Shown piece by piece: positions 1 to 11,398 of a DNA stretch of 64,000 nt (its first letter is position 1; each line of letters begins with the position of its first letter). Below the pieces are notes generated by a model. That model ran no database searches and had not been told where the DNA came from. It was given only the letters and a program-made list of their open reading frames with translations. The stretch comes from Selaginella tamariscina (taxonomy: Eukaryota > Streptophyta > Lycopodiopsida > Selaginellales > Selaginellaceae): NCBI GenBank assembly GCA_003024785.1, contig PUQB01000197.1:351929-415928 (forward strand). The letters are read 5' to 3'. Made by a program: the position numbers and the translations under genes.

Positions 1-58
1 TATTTTTTTTATAAATATATAATTACCCAAAGTTCACTTAGGTCTCCCCTTTAAACCA

Positions 59-3000
59 TCACCAATCTCTTGTAAATGTAGTTGGACGTGCAATACGTTG
101 TAGAGATCTAAAATTTTGCTGGTCTTCTCTTTCAACATCCATAGTAAACAAAGCATTTGCACCACAAAATGTCTCATGATATCTTGTGTAAACCATTTCA
201 ACATCGTTAATGTAACAAGTCAATTCCCTAGATAAAGGCATCTCATTGCATTGTCAAGTGGATTTACTGCTTTCTTGATGTTATGAACATAATCACTACC
301 GCCGAGCCTTGAATATCACCTTTATTTGATAGCACTCCAAGAATAAAATAGGACATACAAAGGAGCCTCGGTTTCTTAATAACCCTCTAACATGCATTTT
401 CTTTGTCTAAAGTCCCATTTGATCCGTGGCCAATCAAAGGACCTTTCATAATTAATAATTAATTCAGTGATTAATAAAATAAATTCTAATAAGTAGAATA
501 AAAAATAAATTAAGTAAATAAGTTTTACTATAGGCTATAGGTAGCCTATGACCTTACTATGACCTTATAGGCACCTATGGCCTATAGTAACTTATAACAT
601 TATAAAATAAATAAAAAACATACCTAGAACTTGTCGTAAAATACATCCCACAAAACAACAAGCTATGACCATTGCCTTTTAACATCTTTTAAGGTGAACT
701 TGTTGTACGTAAGAATGATAGCAACCATAAGTTTTGGTAATTCTTATGCAACAGATTAACGATGAACACTTTAGCATAGTGTCTAATGACATTCCTATAA
801 AAAGCTTGCACTATGGCTCATACCCATTTTTAACCCCTCCAACTATAACCTCAAAGTTGTCAATGCACTTGTGCTCTTCTCTAGGCCCACAAAACCCAAC
901 CAATGTGTCATCCCTAGATACCCAATGCACCACTTTCTTTACAATAGTTTCATCTTATGCTATTAATGATGCAACAGAGCCCATCTTAATCCCATTTCTC
1001 TTCATATAACCTTCATAAATCTCCTTGAGTTATGAAACGTGGCCTCTTGAATTCCAGGCTGTAACAAAAGTCATTTTATACCTGTTTAGTTGTTGTGATC
1101 GACTTGGACTAAATAAATTTATAGTTAGAACTCATGCATATGTTCCCTATTGTCTTAAACAAGCATGTAAGTACGAAAATTAATTGTGTGTGTGCATGTA
1201 ACTAATTAGTTTAATTAAGAGTTCTATTAACTAATGACTTATATGTGTGTATGTATAAATGCATATGCATTTATATAACTCACTATACCTTAGACCTTTC
1301 TTTCCAACGTGGCCTATTTTGGTTTGGGCAATATCAGTTAAGAAATCCATTAAAGCAGGTTTTCCATCAAATTTACCAAATCCACAGCTTCCACGACATC
1401 CGTACAGATTTCTTTATATCATCTTTTACAATAGCTTCTTTTAACTTTGTCGTAAGGTTTTTGGTCAAGATTTCATGGATAGAATATGTTTCTGAAGCAT
1501 GATTAACTCAAAATCTAGCATTCTCGTTCGTTTTTGCATATCCTTGCCATGAAGAATTTGCTCCTTATGGGTCATGTAATCAACTTGGCATGCCAAACTT
1601 TCCCACTCGTAAACCCGTTGATTTCCACTTTTTTCTCTCTATGAACTCTATTACTAAAGTCTACTTCCTTAGCAAGCTTATGCACTTTCCACATGTTGAT
1701 TTTCAAAACATGTGCCTAAAGTAACCATTAATATCAACATGCACAGGACCAACATTAAAACTTGCTTTTAGGTAGGCCTCTACATACCATTCATGCGACA
1801 CAGATCAACTACTTCTAAACCAATCTTGTGTGTCAAATGGTGTAGGCCCAATATAATGGGGATAACAAACATGTTCTTAATTAAAATATCATAAATTAAA
1901 TTATAAATAAAAAAAACATACAAATCTCATACACACATACATGGATGCACACATAAAACTAGATGGTCTTTTAATTAAATGCAAAATGAACTTAATCACT
2001 TACTTCCTTTTAGCATTTTCTTCTCTTTACTAGAGTTTGAAGAATCTATAAGAAATAAAAAACAAAAACATTAGTAAACAATAGTACAAGTGTGATATTA
2101 CCTATCTTGCAAAACATAAAGAGATTTTTGGTTAGTTCGATCCACTTCACCTTTAATGATCGACCGCCTTTAGATCTGGTAGCTATAGGAACTTCACATG
2201 TATATTGTTTATAGCCAACAAGCTTTAATATATTTTGCATTTTGTAAAACAGGTTCTTCAAAGAAGTTTTCAAATTTGACATCATTATGATGGTTGGAGG
2301 CACTACTCATATACAAGTCTTATCTCTGATAAGTTAGTGTAGTCACCTAGAGAAGGCTCATAAAATACTAAATTTAACGTTATACACATTAAAAGAAGTC
2401 TCAACCTCCCTATGAACATGAAATAAAAAATTAATATTATAATTTAAAAACTTAAGTGATACCTATACTTTATCGATTTCAATCAAAGTTTCTGTTGGAG
2501 TAGTTTCTTTAGTTGCAAGGAACTTCTCATATTCTAACTTGTTTTTCAAAGGTTTGCAATGTTTGATAAAATTATATGAAATATCTTCTCACTCTATCCA
2601 CCAAGTGCTTGCAACAATGTATGCACTAGACCTAGTACTTGCTCTTCCTCCTTTAGCTCAATACGATCCTTCCTCCCATTCCCATGGTTTCTACATAGAG
2701 AAAAATGCAAACTTTCCAAGTAGAGATCTAAGTCGTTGAAGCTAATTTGAATAAAAATGAAAAGTTCAAATATATATGAATGCGACTACCACATGAGCTT
2801 TTCACCATAATACATCTTTATCATTTAAAACTTCGATAGCCTTTGTTGCCTCTAAGACTTGCACATTAAAACATTGAGGAACTTTTTCAACTTGAGAAGG
2901 TTCAATTTATTGTTTTTAGCATCAACAAAGTGAATGTGAATTTCTTCAACTTTTATATATGAGCTCGTAATTTAGTAATGGCTAAACTCAAAAAGCTTCC

Positions 3001-3158
3001 CATTAAGCTCATCAAACTCATTATCGATTATTGCTGTCTAAGTTCTACATAAGTACATCCTTTTTCACTTGAACAAATCTAATTAAATTTTTATCTTCAC
3101 CTTCATGTAGATAAATATAAATCTCTTTTTCCATACTTAAATTACCTTCTAGTCCCAT
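59..3158 (-). pseudogene. Decayed repeat-borne gene of an uncharacterised plant family
   Basis: Read on the minus strand, fragments line up in order. A start-like MGLEGNLSMEKEIYIYLHEG lies near 3158. Near 1000-740 there is a block with DDTLVGFCGP and a cysteine. A piece with GHGSNGTLDKENA lies near 440, followed by VHNIKKAVNPLDNA-like residues in a shifted frame. A C-terminal piece, 59-241, contains YTRYHETF and MDVEREDQQNF. From memory, the order 'DDTLxGFCG ... GHxSDG ... HNxKKLxNPLD ... EDxxRxDRQNW' belongs to a repetitive, uncharacterised plant protein family, probably carried by mobile elements. Stops and frameshifts interrupt every block and AT-rich gaps may be old introns. The function is unknown and the family link is from pattern recognition only. 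Confidence 0.4.
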
Positions 3159-3593
3159 TGATTAGATGGAGATTAACTCTAATAGAGATGTCTAGTAACC
3201 CTTAGCCCCCTCCTATAAATTTAAAGAAAACCCTAAAATATTGACTTCCCATTTATACATAAAACTTAATAGATTATTTATTATATTATATATGTACAAT
3301 CTAAGGGGTTTCTAGTCCCTTGTGTATGTGTAGGTGTAGTAACCCTAATAATTTAAGTGACATCCTTGGGAATTTAAATATAAAATATGTTAATTATTAT
3401 TCTAACACTATAATCATTAAAAAGTTTTGAATATTTGATGACTTGTAAACTAAGTTTCTAGATACGATGGATAACTTAATATTTTTAGAAGTTACAATAA
3501 TTAGAAATAAAAATGGTAACATGTGTGGTTTGCCTTTCTAATTAAAATGTTCATAATAAGATTTGTTTTTTATTAAGCTTTAAATACTCTTAT

Positions 3594-3797
3594 TGAAAGA
3601 GCAGATATATTAAATGAAATGTCTGATATATTAGTTTACAAAAACCCTGCTTATATACAGGAGGCCTCCTGCCACGTGGCACACATGCGACACGTGGCGC
3701 TGACACATGGGGGCCAGATCACCACCCATGTGTCACTACGCATGTGTGTATATACACATGCGTATATACGGTACGTTATAATATACAGTATCTTACA
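3594..3797 (-). repeat. 3' LTR of Ty3/gypsy element I
   Basis: This 204-bp copy pairs with 8323-8519. Differences from the other LTR are mostly one-base or two-base indels, such as an extra G in a G-run and TATATA versus TAATA, plus a short divergent patch. LTRs near 200 bp are short for the superfamily. Confidence 0.9.
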
Positions 3798-4822
3798 CTA
3801 TCCTCCCCTCTGCGGCTGTGTAGATGGTGATGGATCTGATGGTCCTGGATCCGTGTGAGCTGGGCCATCTAAGGTATGACCAAATGTACTCAACGAGTCT
3901 CGAACGACAAACCGTTTCATTCGAACCACGTGAACTATCTCAACCTCATGAGATCCCACCAACTGTACTTGATATACCTGAGGACCAACCTTTCGGAGTA
4001 CTCGGTAGGGACCAAGCCACTTATGTAATAAACCAGTTGCAAGCCCAGGTGCAGTCAGCTTGGGAAAACGTACCAGGACTAAGTCACCGTCAGCAAAATC
4101 TGGTGGAATTTGATGTCGTGCATTGTAAGAAGATTGCTGCCGCATTTGAGCTCGACCAAGATGTTCAGCAGACTCTGCACGCAGAAGAGGCAAAACAGCA
4201 TCCAAATGTCGAGCCCACATCTTTGCATCCTCGGCACGTGGCAGATTCGATGATAACCCCAATTCACTAGGCAACTTAGGATCATATCCATACAATGCCT
4301 TGAATGGAGAGATACCAATCGAACTCTGAATGCCTGTTACATAAGCAAATCTCAAACATCGCAAATACCAATCCCAGTCCGTGTGATTGAAGTTCACATA
4401 CTTCGAGATCATACCCTTGAAGGTCCGATTCAATCGCTCCACCAAACCATCAGTTTGTGGATGATACGGAGAGGCAAATGAATGTTTTACCCCTAACCTC
4501 TCACACAACACTCGGAATACCTCTGCAATGAAAGCGGGGCCATTGTCTGATAACATCCGCTCTGGACAAGAATGCTGCAAAACCACATTATCGAACAAAA
4601 CAAAGCTGTTGACATGGCAGTTGCATCCGGAAGAGCACCAACCTCCACCCATCGAGTTAAATAATCGGATACAACAATGATGTACTGGTTACCTTGAGAA
4701 GAACGTGGAAAAGGTCCCATTAAATCCACTGCAATTAACTCAAAAGGGCGAGAGACATTGATGGATTCCAACACCCCATGGCCCGAGTCGTAGAGGAATT
4801 CCGAGTTTGACAAGTGGGACAA
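3798..4822 (-). pseudogene. Integrase core and C-terminus of element I (frameshifted)
   Basis: The catalytic DDE core is present in two overlapping frames. The first, 4493-4822, has ELIAVDLMGPFPRSS with the first Asp and YLTRWVEVGALPDATA. The second, 3798-4652, has LSDNGPAFIAEVF with the second Asp and HPQTDGLVERLNRTFKG with the Glu. A GPYRVLRKVGPQVYQV region follows and the tail is Pro/Ser-rich. No chromodomain is recognisable at the C-terminus. The frame switch lies around 4600, so as written the integrase is broken. Confidence 0.8.
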
Positions 4823-4838
4823 CTTTGAATATACCTGA

Positions 4839-5930
4839 TCACATCACCACGCATGCTGGCCAATAAAATGATCGGCGCAGCTTCTCCAACACTCGTTGGT
4901 GACCAAGATGACCTCCAACAATAGGTGAATCATGATATGCTCGAAGAAGGTGTGGAACATATGTAGAGGGTACAGCCAAACGCCATCTGTCCTCTGGATT
5001 TGTCCCAATAAAATACAATAAACCATCCTGAAGTCGAAACTGAGCATGATATTGTCGAAACCGAGGTTCGGAAAGACGGATTGCAAACGCATCGCGTAAT
5101 TGCCTCGTCCATGGTTCATGTTTTTGAGCATCCTGCCACTGTTCCAAGGATGGTAAGTCGGCATCGAATACCTGAGGGGCTTGTATCAAACCGAATGCTG
5201 CAGCTACTGCATGAGCAGGCAAAGTGGAATCGGAGAGGGGTGCTCGAGAAAGTGCATCCGCATCCACCATTGTTCGCCCAGGCCTGTGCACCACCTTAAA
5301 GTTATATACCTGGAGACGTAATGCCCATCTGGCTACGCGACCCACTAAATTCTTCCGTTTTAATAAGGAAGTGACAGCAGCATGATCACACTCCAAAAGT
5401 GTTTCACTCCCATGTAAGTAGGCATGAAGTCGTTCAAAACCCCAAACAGCAGCAAGGCATTCTTTTTCAGTAGTGGAATAATTCCGCTCAGCCGGCGTGA
5501 GTACTCGACTAATGTAAGCCACCGGGTGTCGAATTGAAGAATCCACAGCATCAGTTTGCATCAATACACCACCAATACCAACATCTGAGGCATCTACTCG
5601 TAAAATGAACGGACGAGTAAAATCTGGGTATTGAAGCAATGGTGGAGTTGTCAGGAACTCTTTTAACTGGTCAAATGCCTGCTGACACCTGCGAGTCCAC
5701 CTGAAAGATACCTGTGGACGAACTAACTCCCGAAGAGGGGCAGTTCGATCAGTGAGATGATCGATGAATCGACCCAAGTACTGCACCGTGCCCAAGAAAC
5801 GCTGGACTTCCTGTACTGTACGGGGACGAGGAACTCTCGAACAGCTCGCAACTTCATTGGATCCACCTGTAAACCCTCTCGAGATATACGGTAACCCAAG
5901 TAAGTGGTGTCGGTCGAACCAAACACACAC
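4839..5930 (-). CDS. RNase H and integrase N-terminal domain of element I
   Basis: The RNase H part has LRVDASDVGIGGVLMQ near residue 110, STTEKECLAAVWGFERLH near 150 and DHAAVTSLL. The linker HRPGRTMVDADALSRAP is standard for Ty3/gypsy. Past residue 330 the frame enters the integrase zinc-binding domain, with histidines in HDSPIVGGHLGHQRVLEKLRR. The frame stops before the CxxC half of the zinc finger, which lies in another frame around 4800. One break therefore sits inside the integrase N-terminus. Confidence 0.8.
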   Translation of the reverse strand: MCVWFDRHHLLGLPYISRGFTGGSNEVASCSRVPRPRTVQEVQRFLGTVQYLGRFIDHLTDRTAPLRELVRPQVSFRWTRRCQQAFDQLKEFLTTPPLLQYPDFTRPFILRVDASDVGIGGVLMQTDAVDSSIRHPVAYISRVLTPAERNYSTTEKECLAAVWGFERLHAYLHGSETLLECDHAAVTSLLKRKNLVGRVARWALRLQVYNFKVVHRPGRTMVDADALSRAPLSDSTLPAHAVAAAFGLIQAPQVFDADLPSLEQWQDAQKHEPWTRQLRDAFAIRLSEPRFRQYHAQFRLQDGLLYFIGTNPEDRWRLAVPSTYVPHLLRAYHDSPIVGGHLGHQRVLEKLRRSFYWPACVVM

Positions 5931-6631
5931 TTTTCAAGTTTCAACTTCAGGCCAACTTCTCGAAATCGATCAAGAACGCGCCGTACATCACGAATGTGAT
6001 CCTCCCAAGAACCAGACCCATGAATGAGCACATCGTCGATAAAATCGGCAGTGATATCAGGCATATCGGAAAGAAGCTCATCCATCATGCGTTGAAAGGT
6101 GGCAGGAGCTGAAGTCAATCCAAAAGGCATGACCAAAAACTCGTAAAGACCAAATGGTGTCCGGAAGGCCGTTTTTGGAATATCCTCCTCAGCCATAGGA
6201 ACCTGCCAATATCCTGATGCCAAATCCAACTTAGTAAACCATCGACTCTGACCCAAACGATCTAATAGATCGGCAGAGTTCGGAAGTGGATAGACATCTT
6301 TGATGGTAACATCGTTAAGAGGTCGGTAATCCACACAAAATCGGAGAGATCCATCAGGCTTGGGAACCAAATGAGGTTCACATGCCCATGGACTCCGTGA
6401 CGGACGACACACTCGTTTACCAATCATATCAGTAACAGCTGTTCGCATGGCTGATAACTCCTTTGGTGACCTGCGTCGAACCGGGACTTTGAAAGGCTTT
6501 GCATTGCCGGTGGGTATACAGTGTCGAGTCTTCACACGTGCACCTTGGGACAGATCAAATTTGAACAAACTTGCATACTTCTTAAGTTGTTCGATGCAGT
6601 GTGCTCGACACTCAGGTGACGGATCCGGCAT
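5723..6631 (-). CDS. Reverse transcriptase domain of element I
   Basis: The frame shows ordered Ty3/gypsy RT motifs: PHLVPKPDGSLRFCVDYRPLN, TKLDLASGYWQVPM, KTAFRTPFGLYEF, VMPFGLTSAPATFQRMMDE, then FIDDVLIH. In this last block FIDD replaces the usual FxDD box while keeping both Asp residues. A LGYRISREGLQVDP block follows. The upstream residues EQLKKYASLFKFDLS are the usual linker from protease to RT. The end runs out of frame near 5830, where the RNase H frame continues, showing one frameshift between the two. Confidence 0.85.
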   Translation of the reverse strand: MPDPSPECRAHCIEQLKKYASLFKFDLSQGARVKTRHCIPTGNAKPFKVPVRRRSPKELSAMRTAVTDMIGKRVCRPSRSPWACEPHLVPKPDGSLRFCVDYRPLNDVTIKDVYPLPNSADLLDRLGQSRWFTKLDLASGYWQVPMAEEDIPKTAFRTPFGLYEFLVMPFGLTSAPATFQRMMDELLSDMPDITADFIDDVLIHGSGSWEDHIRDVRRVLDRFREVGLKLKLEKCVFGSTDTTYLGYRISREGLQVDPMKLRAVREFLVPVQYRKSSVSWARCSTWVDSSIISLIELPLFGS

Positions 6632-7157
6632 TTGAACCTGTTGAGATGAACACCCCCAAGACCGGAATCAAAGGAGCTGTATGCGTGATACAAACAGCAA
6701 CAAGCTTCTCTGGACGTAAAGGAACAGACTGCAAAGACACAGACTCCAAGCGTAATACAGGAGGAGAGAGTGAAAAATCACATGTACCTTTCGACTGCTT
6801 TAACCAATCACATCCCAGAATGATGTCAAAGACCTGGGAAGGGACAACCCTAAGAGACCCAGAGGGAAACTTACAGTTGGCACCCATAACCAGCGTAGTC
6901 GAAGTGGTGTACTGTGATACTGCACGAGACTGCCCATTACCATATAAAATGTGCAAGACCTTATCTGCACGTCTTAAGGGTAATGAGCACCGATGCGCTA
7001 GAGAAGTAGTTATGGAAGACATACTGGATCCTGTATCCACAAGCACTGTGACTGAAAGATCATTCACTCGTGCAGAAAATGTGAAAACTGGATGATCTGG
7101 TGGAACTTGCAAACCCTTGATATGCATAGCGGAAAAACATGGAGGTGAAGTCTCCAT
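6612..7157 (-). CDS. Aspartic protease domain of element I
   Basis: A retroviral-type aspartic protease segment. LVDTGSS is the catalytic motif, near residue 40, and DIILGCDWL is the second conserved block, where ILG-x-DWL is typical of Ty3/gypsy. It lies between Gag and reverse transcriptase, as expected for processing the polyprotein. It overlaps the beginning of the reverse transcriptase frame by about 20 bases, so the two were probably one frame before an indel. Confidence 0.8.
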   Translation of the reverse strand: METSPPCFSAMHIKGLQVPPDHPVFTFSARVNDLSVTVLVDTGSSMSSITTSLAHRCSLPLRRADKVLHILYGNGQSRAVSQYTTSTTLVMGANCKFPSGSLRVVPSQVFDIILGCDWLKQSKGTCDFSLSPPVLRLESVSLQSVPLRPEKLVAVCITHTAPLIPVLGVFISTGSNAGSVT

Positions 7158-7186
7158 CGCACGGGATCCCTCCGTCGCCCGTACGA

Positions 7187-8269
7187 TTACTGGTTTTCCG
7201 CAACAGATCCACCTGCAAGAGAGGCTTCATCATCTGGAAGCTCATCATCAGACATAATGGCCGCCACAGGCACACCATCCGGAACATATGGTCGCCAGCC
7301 TGGATGTGGTGGACGCCAATCAGGATACACATCGCATGCCCGCCAAGTATGTCCAGGTGCCCAACAGGCCCAACAATGAACTTGATTGGGTCGACCTGCA
7401 TTGTTCCGATTCCTCCTGTCACGAATCCGTGGATTTTGACCACCACGGGCAGGTACTGGAGCAGGTGCAGGACGATTTCGTGGAGGTGGTCCACGGGGTG
7501 GGCCCCGAGGTCGACCACGAAAGGCTTGCCGTGCGGGCACATATGCAGCAGCATCAACCTCCATTGGATCAGCACGCTGAACAAGAGGAGCAGGTAACCC
7601 AAGGGGAACACGGCCCTCACCAGGCACCAACTCAAAACGTTGAGCTAGTGCAAAAGCTTCCTCCAATGTGGTAGGACGAAGAGCCCGAACGAATCGAACA
7701 AGTTCGGGTCGCATAGTTGGCCATAACATACCGAGCTTAATAGGCTCAGGCATGTTAGGATATGCACGCCGAACTAAATCCCCGAACCTAATACTAAACC
7801 GCATAACAGACTCACCAGGATGTTGTCGTATCGCATGCAGTTGTTGGAAAGCATCATCTGAATCCTCAACTTTGCCAAACGTACGTTTGAGACATTCCGT
7901 TAACCGATTACTATTGGCTTGAATCTCCGCAGCCAATCCATTATACCACTTGAGCGCAGGGCCTTCCAAACATGTAGGGAATTCTCTGAGAGCACGGGCC
8001 TCATCCCAACCATGGTAACGAACAATGACTTGGAAATGATCAAACCAGTGGTATACATCATCTCCCGGATCACCACAAAAAGATCGGGGTCGAACCCTCG
8101 GATTTGTGGCCTGTGAAGAAGATGAAGGAGTACTAGAAGCAGATCCCCCGGCATGAGGCTCAGACGGGGAAGAGGAGGACGGACCCTCAACGAAGCGCTC
8201 CAACAACTTAGTTTGTGCATCAATAGCAGTAGCAATAATGCTAAAAGCCGTCTCCATGTTCATTGTCAT
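7187..8269 (-). CDS. Gag polyprotein of Ty3/gypsy element I
   Basis: A 360-codon frame, the structural protein that forms the retroelement particle. The middle has the plant gypsy Gag signature: a WFDHF segment near residue 72, a cysteine in an EFPTCLEG context near residue 95, and a CVLR-like helical region up to about residue 215. A Pro/Arg/Gly-rich basic stretch at about 245-285 precedes a CX2CX4HX4C zinc knuckle (CWACWAPGHTWRAC) near residue 306. The frame is open throughout, unlike pol. The start is the first Met after the primer-binding site region. The protease frame begins about 30 bases beyond the stop in another frame, so a frameshift or recoding separates gag from pol. Confidence 0.85.
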   Translation of the reverse strand: MTMNMETAFSIIATAIDAQTKLLERFVEGPSSSSPSEPHAGGSASSTPSSSSQATNPRVRPRSFCGDPGDDVYHWFDHFQVIVRYHGWDEARALREFPTCLEGPALKWYNGLAAEIQANSNRLTECLKRTFGKVEDSDDAFQQLHAIRQHPGESVMRFSIRFGDLVRRAYPNMPEPIKLGMLWPTMRPELVRFVRALRPTTLEEAFALAQRFELVPGEGRVPLGLPAPLVQRADPMEVDAAAYVPARQAFRGRPRGPPRGPPPRNRPAPAPVPARGGQNPRIRDRRNRNNAGRPNQVHCWACWAPGHTWRACDVYPDWRPPHPGWRPYVPDGVPVAAIMSDDELPDDEASLAGGSVAENQ

Positions 8270-8322
8270 GGAAACAAGAAAAAGAAAATGCGGAAGAAAG
8301 GAATACCCAACTTCTCCACCAA

Positions 8323-8519
8323 TGAAAGAGCAGATATATTAAATGAAATGTCGATATATTAGTTTACAAAAACCTGCTTATATACAGGAGGCCTCCTGCC
8401 ACGTGGCACACATGCGACACGTTGTGGACACATGGGGCCAGATCACCACCCTGTGTCACTACGCATGTGGTATATACACATGCGTAATACGGTACGTTAC
8501 TTAATATACAGTATCTACA
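8323..8519 (-). repeat. 5' LTR of Ty3/gypsy element I
   Basis: This 197-bp copy would serve as the promoter LTR. In element orientation it begins TGTAGATACTGTATATT and ends CTGCTCTTTCA. The internal sequence just inside reads TTGGTGGAGAAGTTGGG on the minus strand. That is the likely primer-binding site and it differs from the common initiator-Met type TGGTATC. Confidence 0.88.
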
Positions 8520-8571
8520 TTATAAAATTTTTAAATCTAGTTTACCATGAAAAGGTTTATAATTTTATAAT

Positions 8572-9022
8572 GGGAAAATTACTAAATTTATCATATTTAC
8601 ATATATACCTTCTTTAAGAAGTTTATATTTACATATATACCCTTCTAAAATTTAAATTTCATATATATCTCAACAAACTTCAATATAATTTTGACTTTTA
8701 AATAAAAATAATTAAAAATATATTTTCAATTTATATGTATTAAATTGCAAATGAAATAATTAAGTTTATTAAGTATTATGTAAAAAATTGTCATAGTTAA
8801 ATGAGATTAAAAATAATTATATTATATTGTGTATATATGTATATTTTGGACCTAAATATAATAAATACAAATTAATTATAAATTTTTATTAATTTTTTAA
8901 AAAGTTTTTAATTTTCAATTTTGGGTTTTAATTAAAATTTCAAGGGTATATATGTAAATATAAAACTTTTAAGAGTATATATATAAATATGATAAATTTC
9001 AGGATTATAATGTAATTTTCCC
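8572..9022. mobile_element. MITE-like element with long terminal inverted repeats
   Basis: GGGAAAATTAC at 8572 is mirrored by GTAATTTTCCC ending at 9022. The match continues imperfectly inward for about 80-90 bases on each side (ATTTATCATATTTACATATAT against its complement). The interior is AT-rich and non-coding. Size, TIR length and lack of genes fit a miniature inverted-repeat element. I could not settle a target duplication. Confidence 0.6.
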
Positions 9023-10038
9023 TGTGTAATAATGGATGTCCCCAATGCCATTGATGTGTTTTTATTTAACATATATATTACATGGACACATTATAATTTT
9101 TATATTGTTTCTCAATCTTTATAATATAGAATAAGATTTAAAAAATAATTGAAGAATCTATGAACCAAGTTTTAAACTACTTGACTATGGGACGAATATT
9201 TCAACCATTAAGTCTAAAATATATGACATCATATTTTTAAATATAACCATGTTATTAATCTAATAATTTTTGATAGTACATAAATATATTTTATATATAA
9301 TTAAGTTCAAATTTCTGAAGTGTTATTATTTACGTATCAGTAAAGTAGTTTTTAATAACGCTGCATAATGACATCATTATTTTACAACCCTATAGCTGTA
9401 GTTTTGTCAAAATATATAATAAAAAGAAAACAAAAATATATATACATTTATACATATAGTTGACACTTTAATACCTTTATTAAATGTATAACCTTTAACA
9501 CATTATCATTTTCCGTCCTTATTAGTTTAAACTTTTAATATTTAATAACTCATATTTAACCGAAGAGTTTCTCATTATATAAATATTAACTATTCAAATA
9601 ATTAAAGATATATAAAAGGAAGAGGCCTAGATAATATAAATTAACTATATAGTGAGTTATATTTTAAACTATTAAATATTATATATGAATGTTTAATGTT
9701 AGCATGATTTTTCTTTGCCAGATCAGGCATGATTTCGAAACGAAACGACACGAAATATATATATTTTTTTAATCTCTTTTTGTTTCTTATACATTGATAC
9801 TAGAAAACGACCATATAAATTTTATGATCCACCAAAATTGTCAATATATAGAGATTTTTTACTTGGTTTGGTGGCAGTCTACATTGTTAAGACAACAACT
9901 GGTCTTAATGGCAAAATAGCCCTCATACACACTTTTAGAAATATCCACGCACAGCACACGCACGCACACCACAGAGAGACCAGTTTAAAAGATAAATGAT
10001 TCTTATTTTTATTCAAGGGAAAATACACATATACACAT
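9023..10038. other. AT-rich intergenic DNA, no gene seen
   Basis: Strongly AT-rich with short TA runs and a small CACGCA-rich stretch near 9950-9980. I see no coding pattern, RNA gene or clear repeat. Confidence 0.5.
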
Positions 10039-11398
10039 TTAAGATGACAAATTCCTACTAGGCTTTCCTCTTAGGGACTCTGCAACTTTCCCCTTAGCGC
10101 CCTCAGGGTAAAACCCTCCAGGTTTGCTTGCGTCACCGGTTCCGTACACACCTCCAACACCTGTGCAGGCGTACGGGCAAACGCAACTGAGTACTTGTCC
10201 CCAACTAGAATGTTCCTTCTATCTTCTGTTCGGCGCCTAAGCACTTGTTAACCACTAAACCCTCATCGTTAATCCCAGTTGCATCGTCCAAGTTCGCTCT
10301 GAGTAGAGAAATCTACACAAGAACATAGTGTTAAGTGCGTGCGTATGTGCATGTGTGTGTGTGTGCGTGTAAACCTTCTCTGTAAGTTGCGCCACTGTGT
10401 ATGGATATGGATGTGCTGTTTCATCTTTCACTTTGTATAACAGAGTTCGGATAACAGCGTCTTGTCCGGATTCAACTCCCAGTAGTCCAGCAAGCAGCTA
10501 TAAATAAAAAAATATTAATTAATAAATTTATATAAATTATATATTTTTATAAATATACCCGTTTTGCACCAGGGGACTGAGTGTTAGGGTTAGCACCAAC
10601 ATATCCAGTTAAACCAACGTACGGAATTGCATAACTGGCCAATAAGAAGTTGAGGCTGTTTGCGTACGGATCAAATGGGGGGTCCAGCTTGTGTCCAACT
10701 GCCTTCTCCATAATGGTGTTCCAGTTCTCCACACTTATATCCAACAATGGCCTAGGAACCTCTTCTTAACTGTCAGCTTTTATTGCTCTACAAAAATTTA
10801 ATACATTAATTTCTTATTTATAAATATATAAAAAAAAATTATACATCAGGAATAGGAAGCACACATGGAAAACAGCAGGACTAGAAGACAGAGATGCAGA
10901 TCTTAACATGCAACAGTAACACGTGTTGTAGTTCAAGTGTCTGTCTCGTACAGACAGATCAAGAAACACACACATGACACATGTGTGTGTATACACATAT
11001 ATCTCACCTAACGTGTCCAACTTCCTGAAGTGCAAATTGAGCAATAACATCCCATGTAAGCGGATCGAGATTCGCCTTCTTTGCGCCCTTCGGGGCCGGC
11101 CCCTTACGGTGAGTGTAGGATCCAGCTTGTCAAGACCGTAACCGAAGCGACACGAACCCGAAGAACTCTGTCTCGAGATACTCCAGATTCAGGGGGAACG
11201 CCAGCAGCTTCTTGTCGGCCTTTGGGATCTTTCGGCTCATACGCAGAGGACGATACCTGTATTAGAGAATTATATCACACCAGGCATATAAGACTTGGAG
11301 AATCTGCACAGACCTGGTCACAATAGGAAGTATCCGGTGGGTTTGCAGAAGCCAAGGGCTCCCAGCAAGAGAGAGGACAAAAGAGCGACCCGAAGCAT
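10039..11398 (-). pseudogene. Desiccation-related protein PCC13-62-like gene, five exons, frameshifted
   Basis: A ferritin-like secreted protein of the PCC13-62 family, known from desiccation-tolerant plants; the biochemical role is unresolved. Exons (minus): 11398-11314 signal peptide (MLRVALLSSLLLGAL), 11256-11008, 10787-10559, 10497-10375 and 10312-10039, with GT-AG introns of 57, 220, 61 and 62 bp. Family blocks seen are EYLETEFFGF, KANLDPLTWDVIAQFALQEV, YAIPYVGLTGYVGANPNT, LLAGLLGVESGQDAVIRTLL, PYPYTVAQLTEK, ISLLRANLDDATGIND and a GGFYPEGAKGK tail. The length and order are near complete. Small indels break the frame: two bases lost after the signal peptide relative to the right-arm copy, plus one in each of exons 2, 3 and 5. 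These may be decay or sequencing error. It marks the outer end of the left arm of the inverted duplication. Confidence 0.85.

Larger units (their letters stand above)
3594..8519 (-). mobile_element. Ty3/gypsy LTR retrotransposon I (4.9 kb)
   Basis: A full-length element on the minus strand, bounded by two near-identical LTRs that start TGTA and end CTTTCA in element orientation. The internal order is gag, aspartic protease, reverse transcriptase, RNase H, integrase, the Ty3/gypsy order. A 4-bp TTAT occurs just outside both ends (3590-3593 and 8520-8523) and is probably the target duplication. A purine-rich tract next to the 3' LTR (minus strand of 3798-3815, AGAGGGGAGGATAG) is the polypurine tract. 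No chromodomain or envelope-like frame is visible. The pol region is split between frames, so the copy is defective or contains sequence errors. Confidence 0.93.

Noticed and set aside
7139..7674. Plus-strand open frames of about 130-150 codons opposite gag
   Set aside because: They are antisense shadows of the Gag frame, whose motifs and context are clear.
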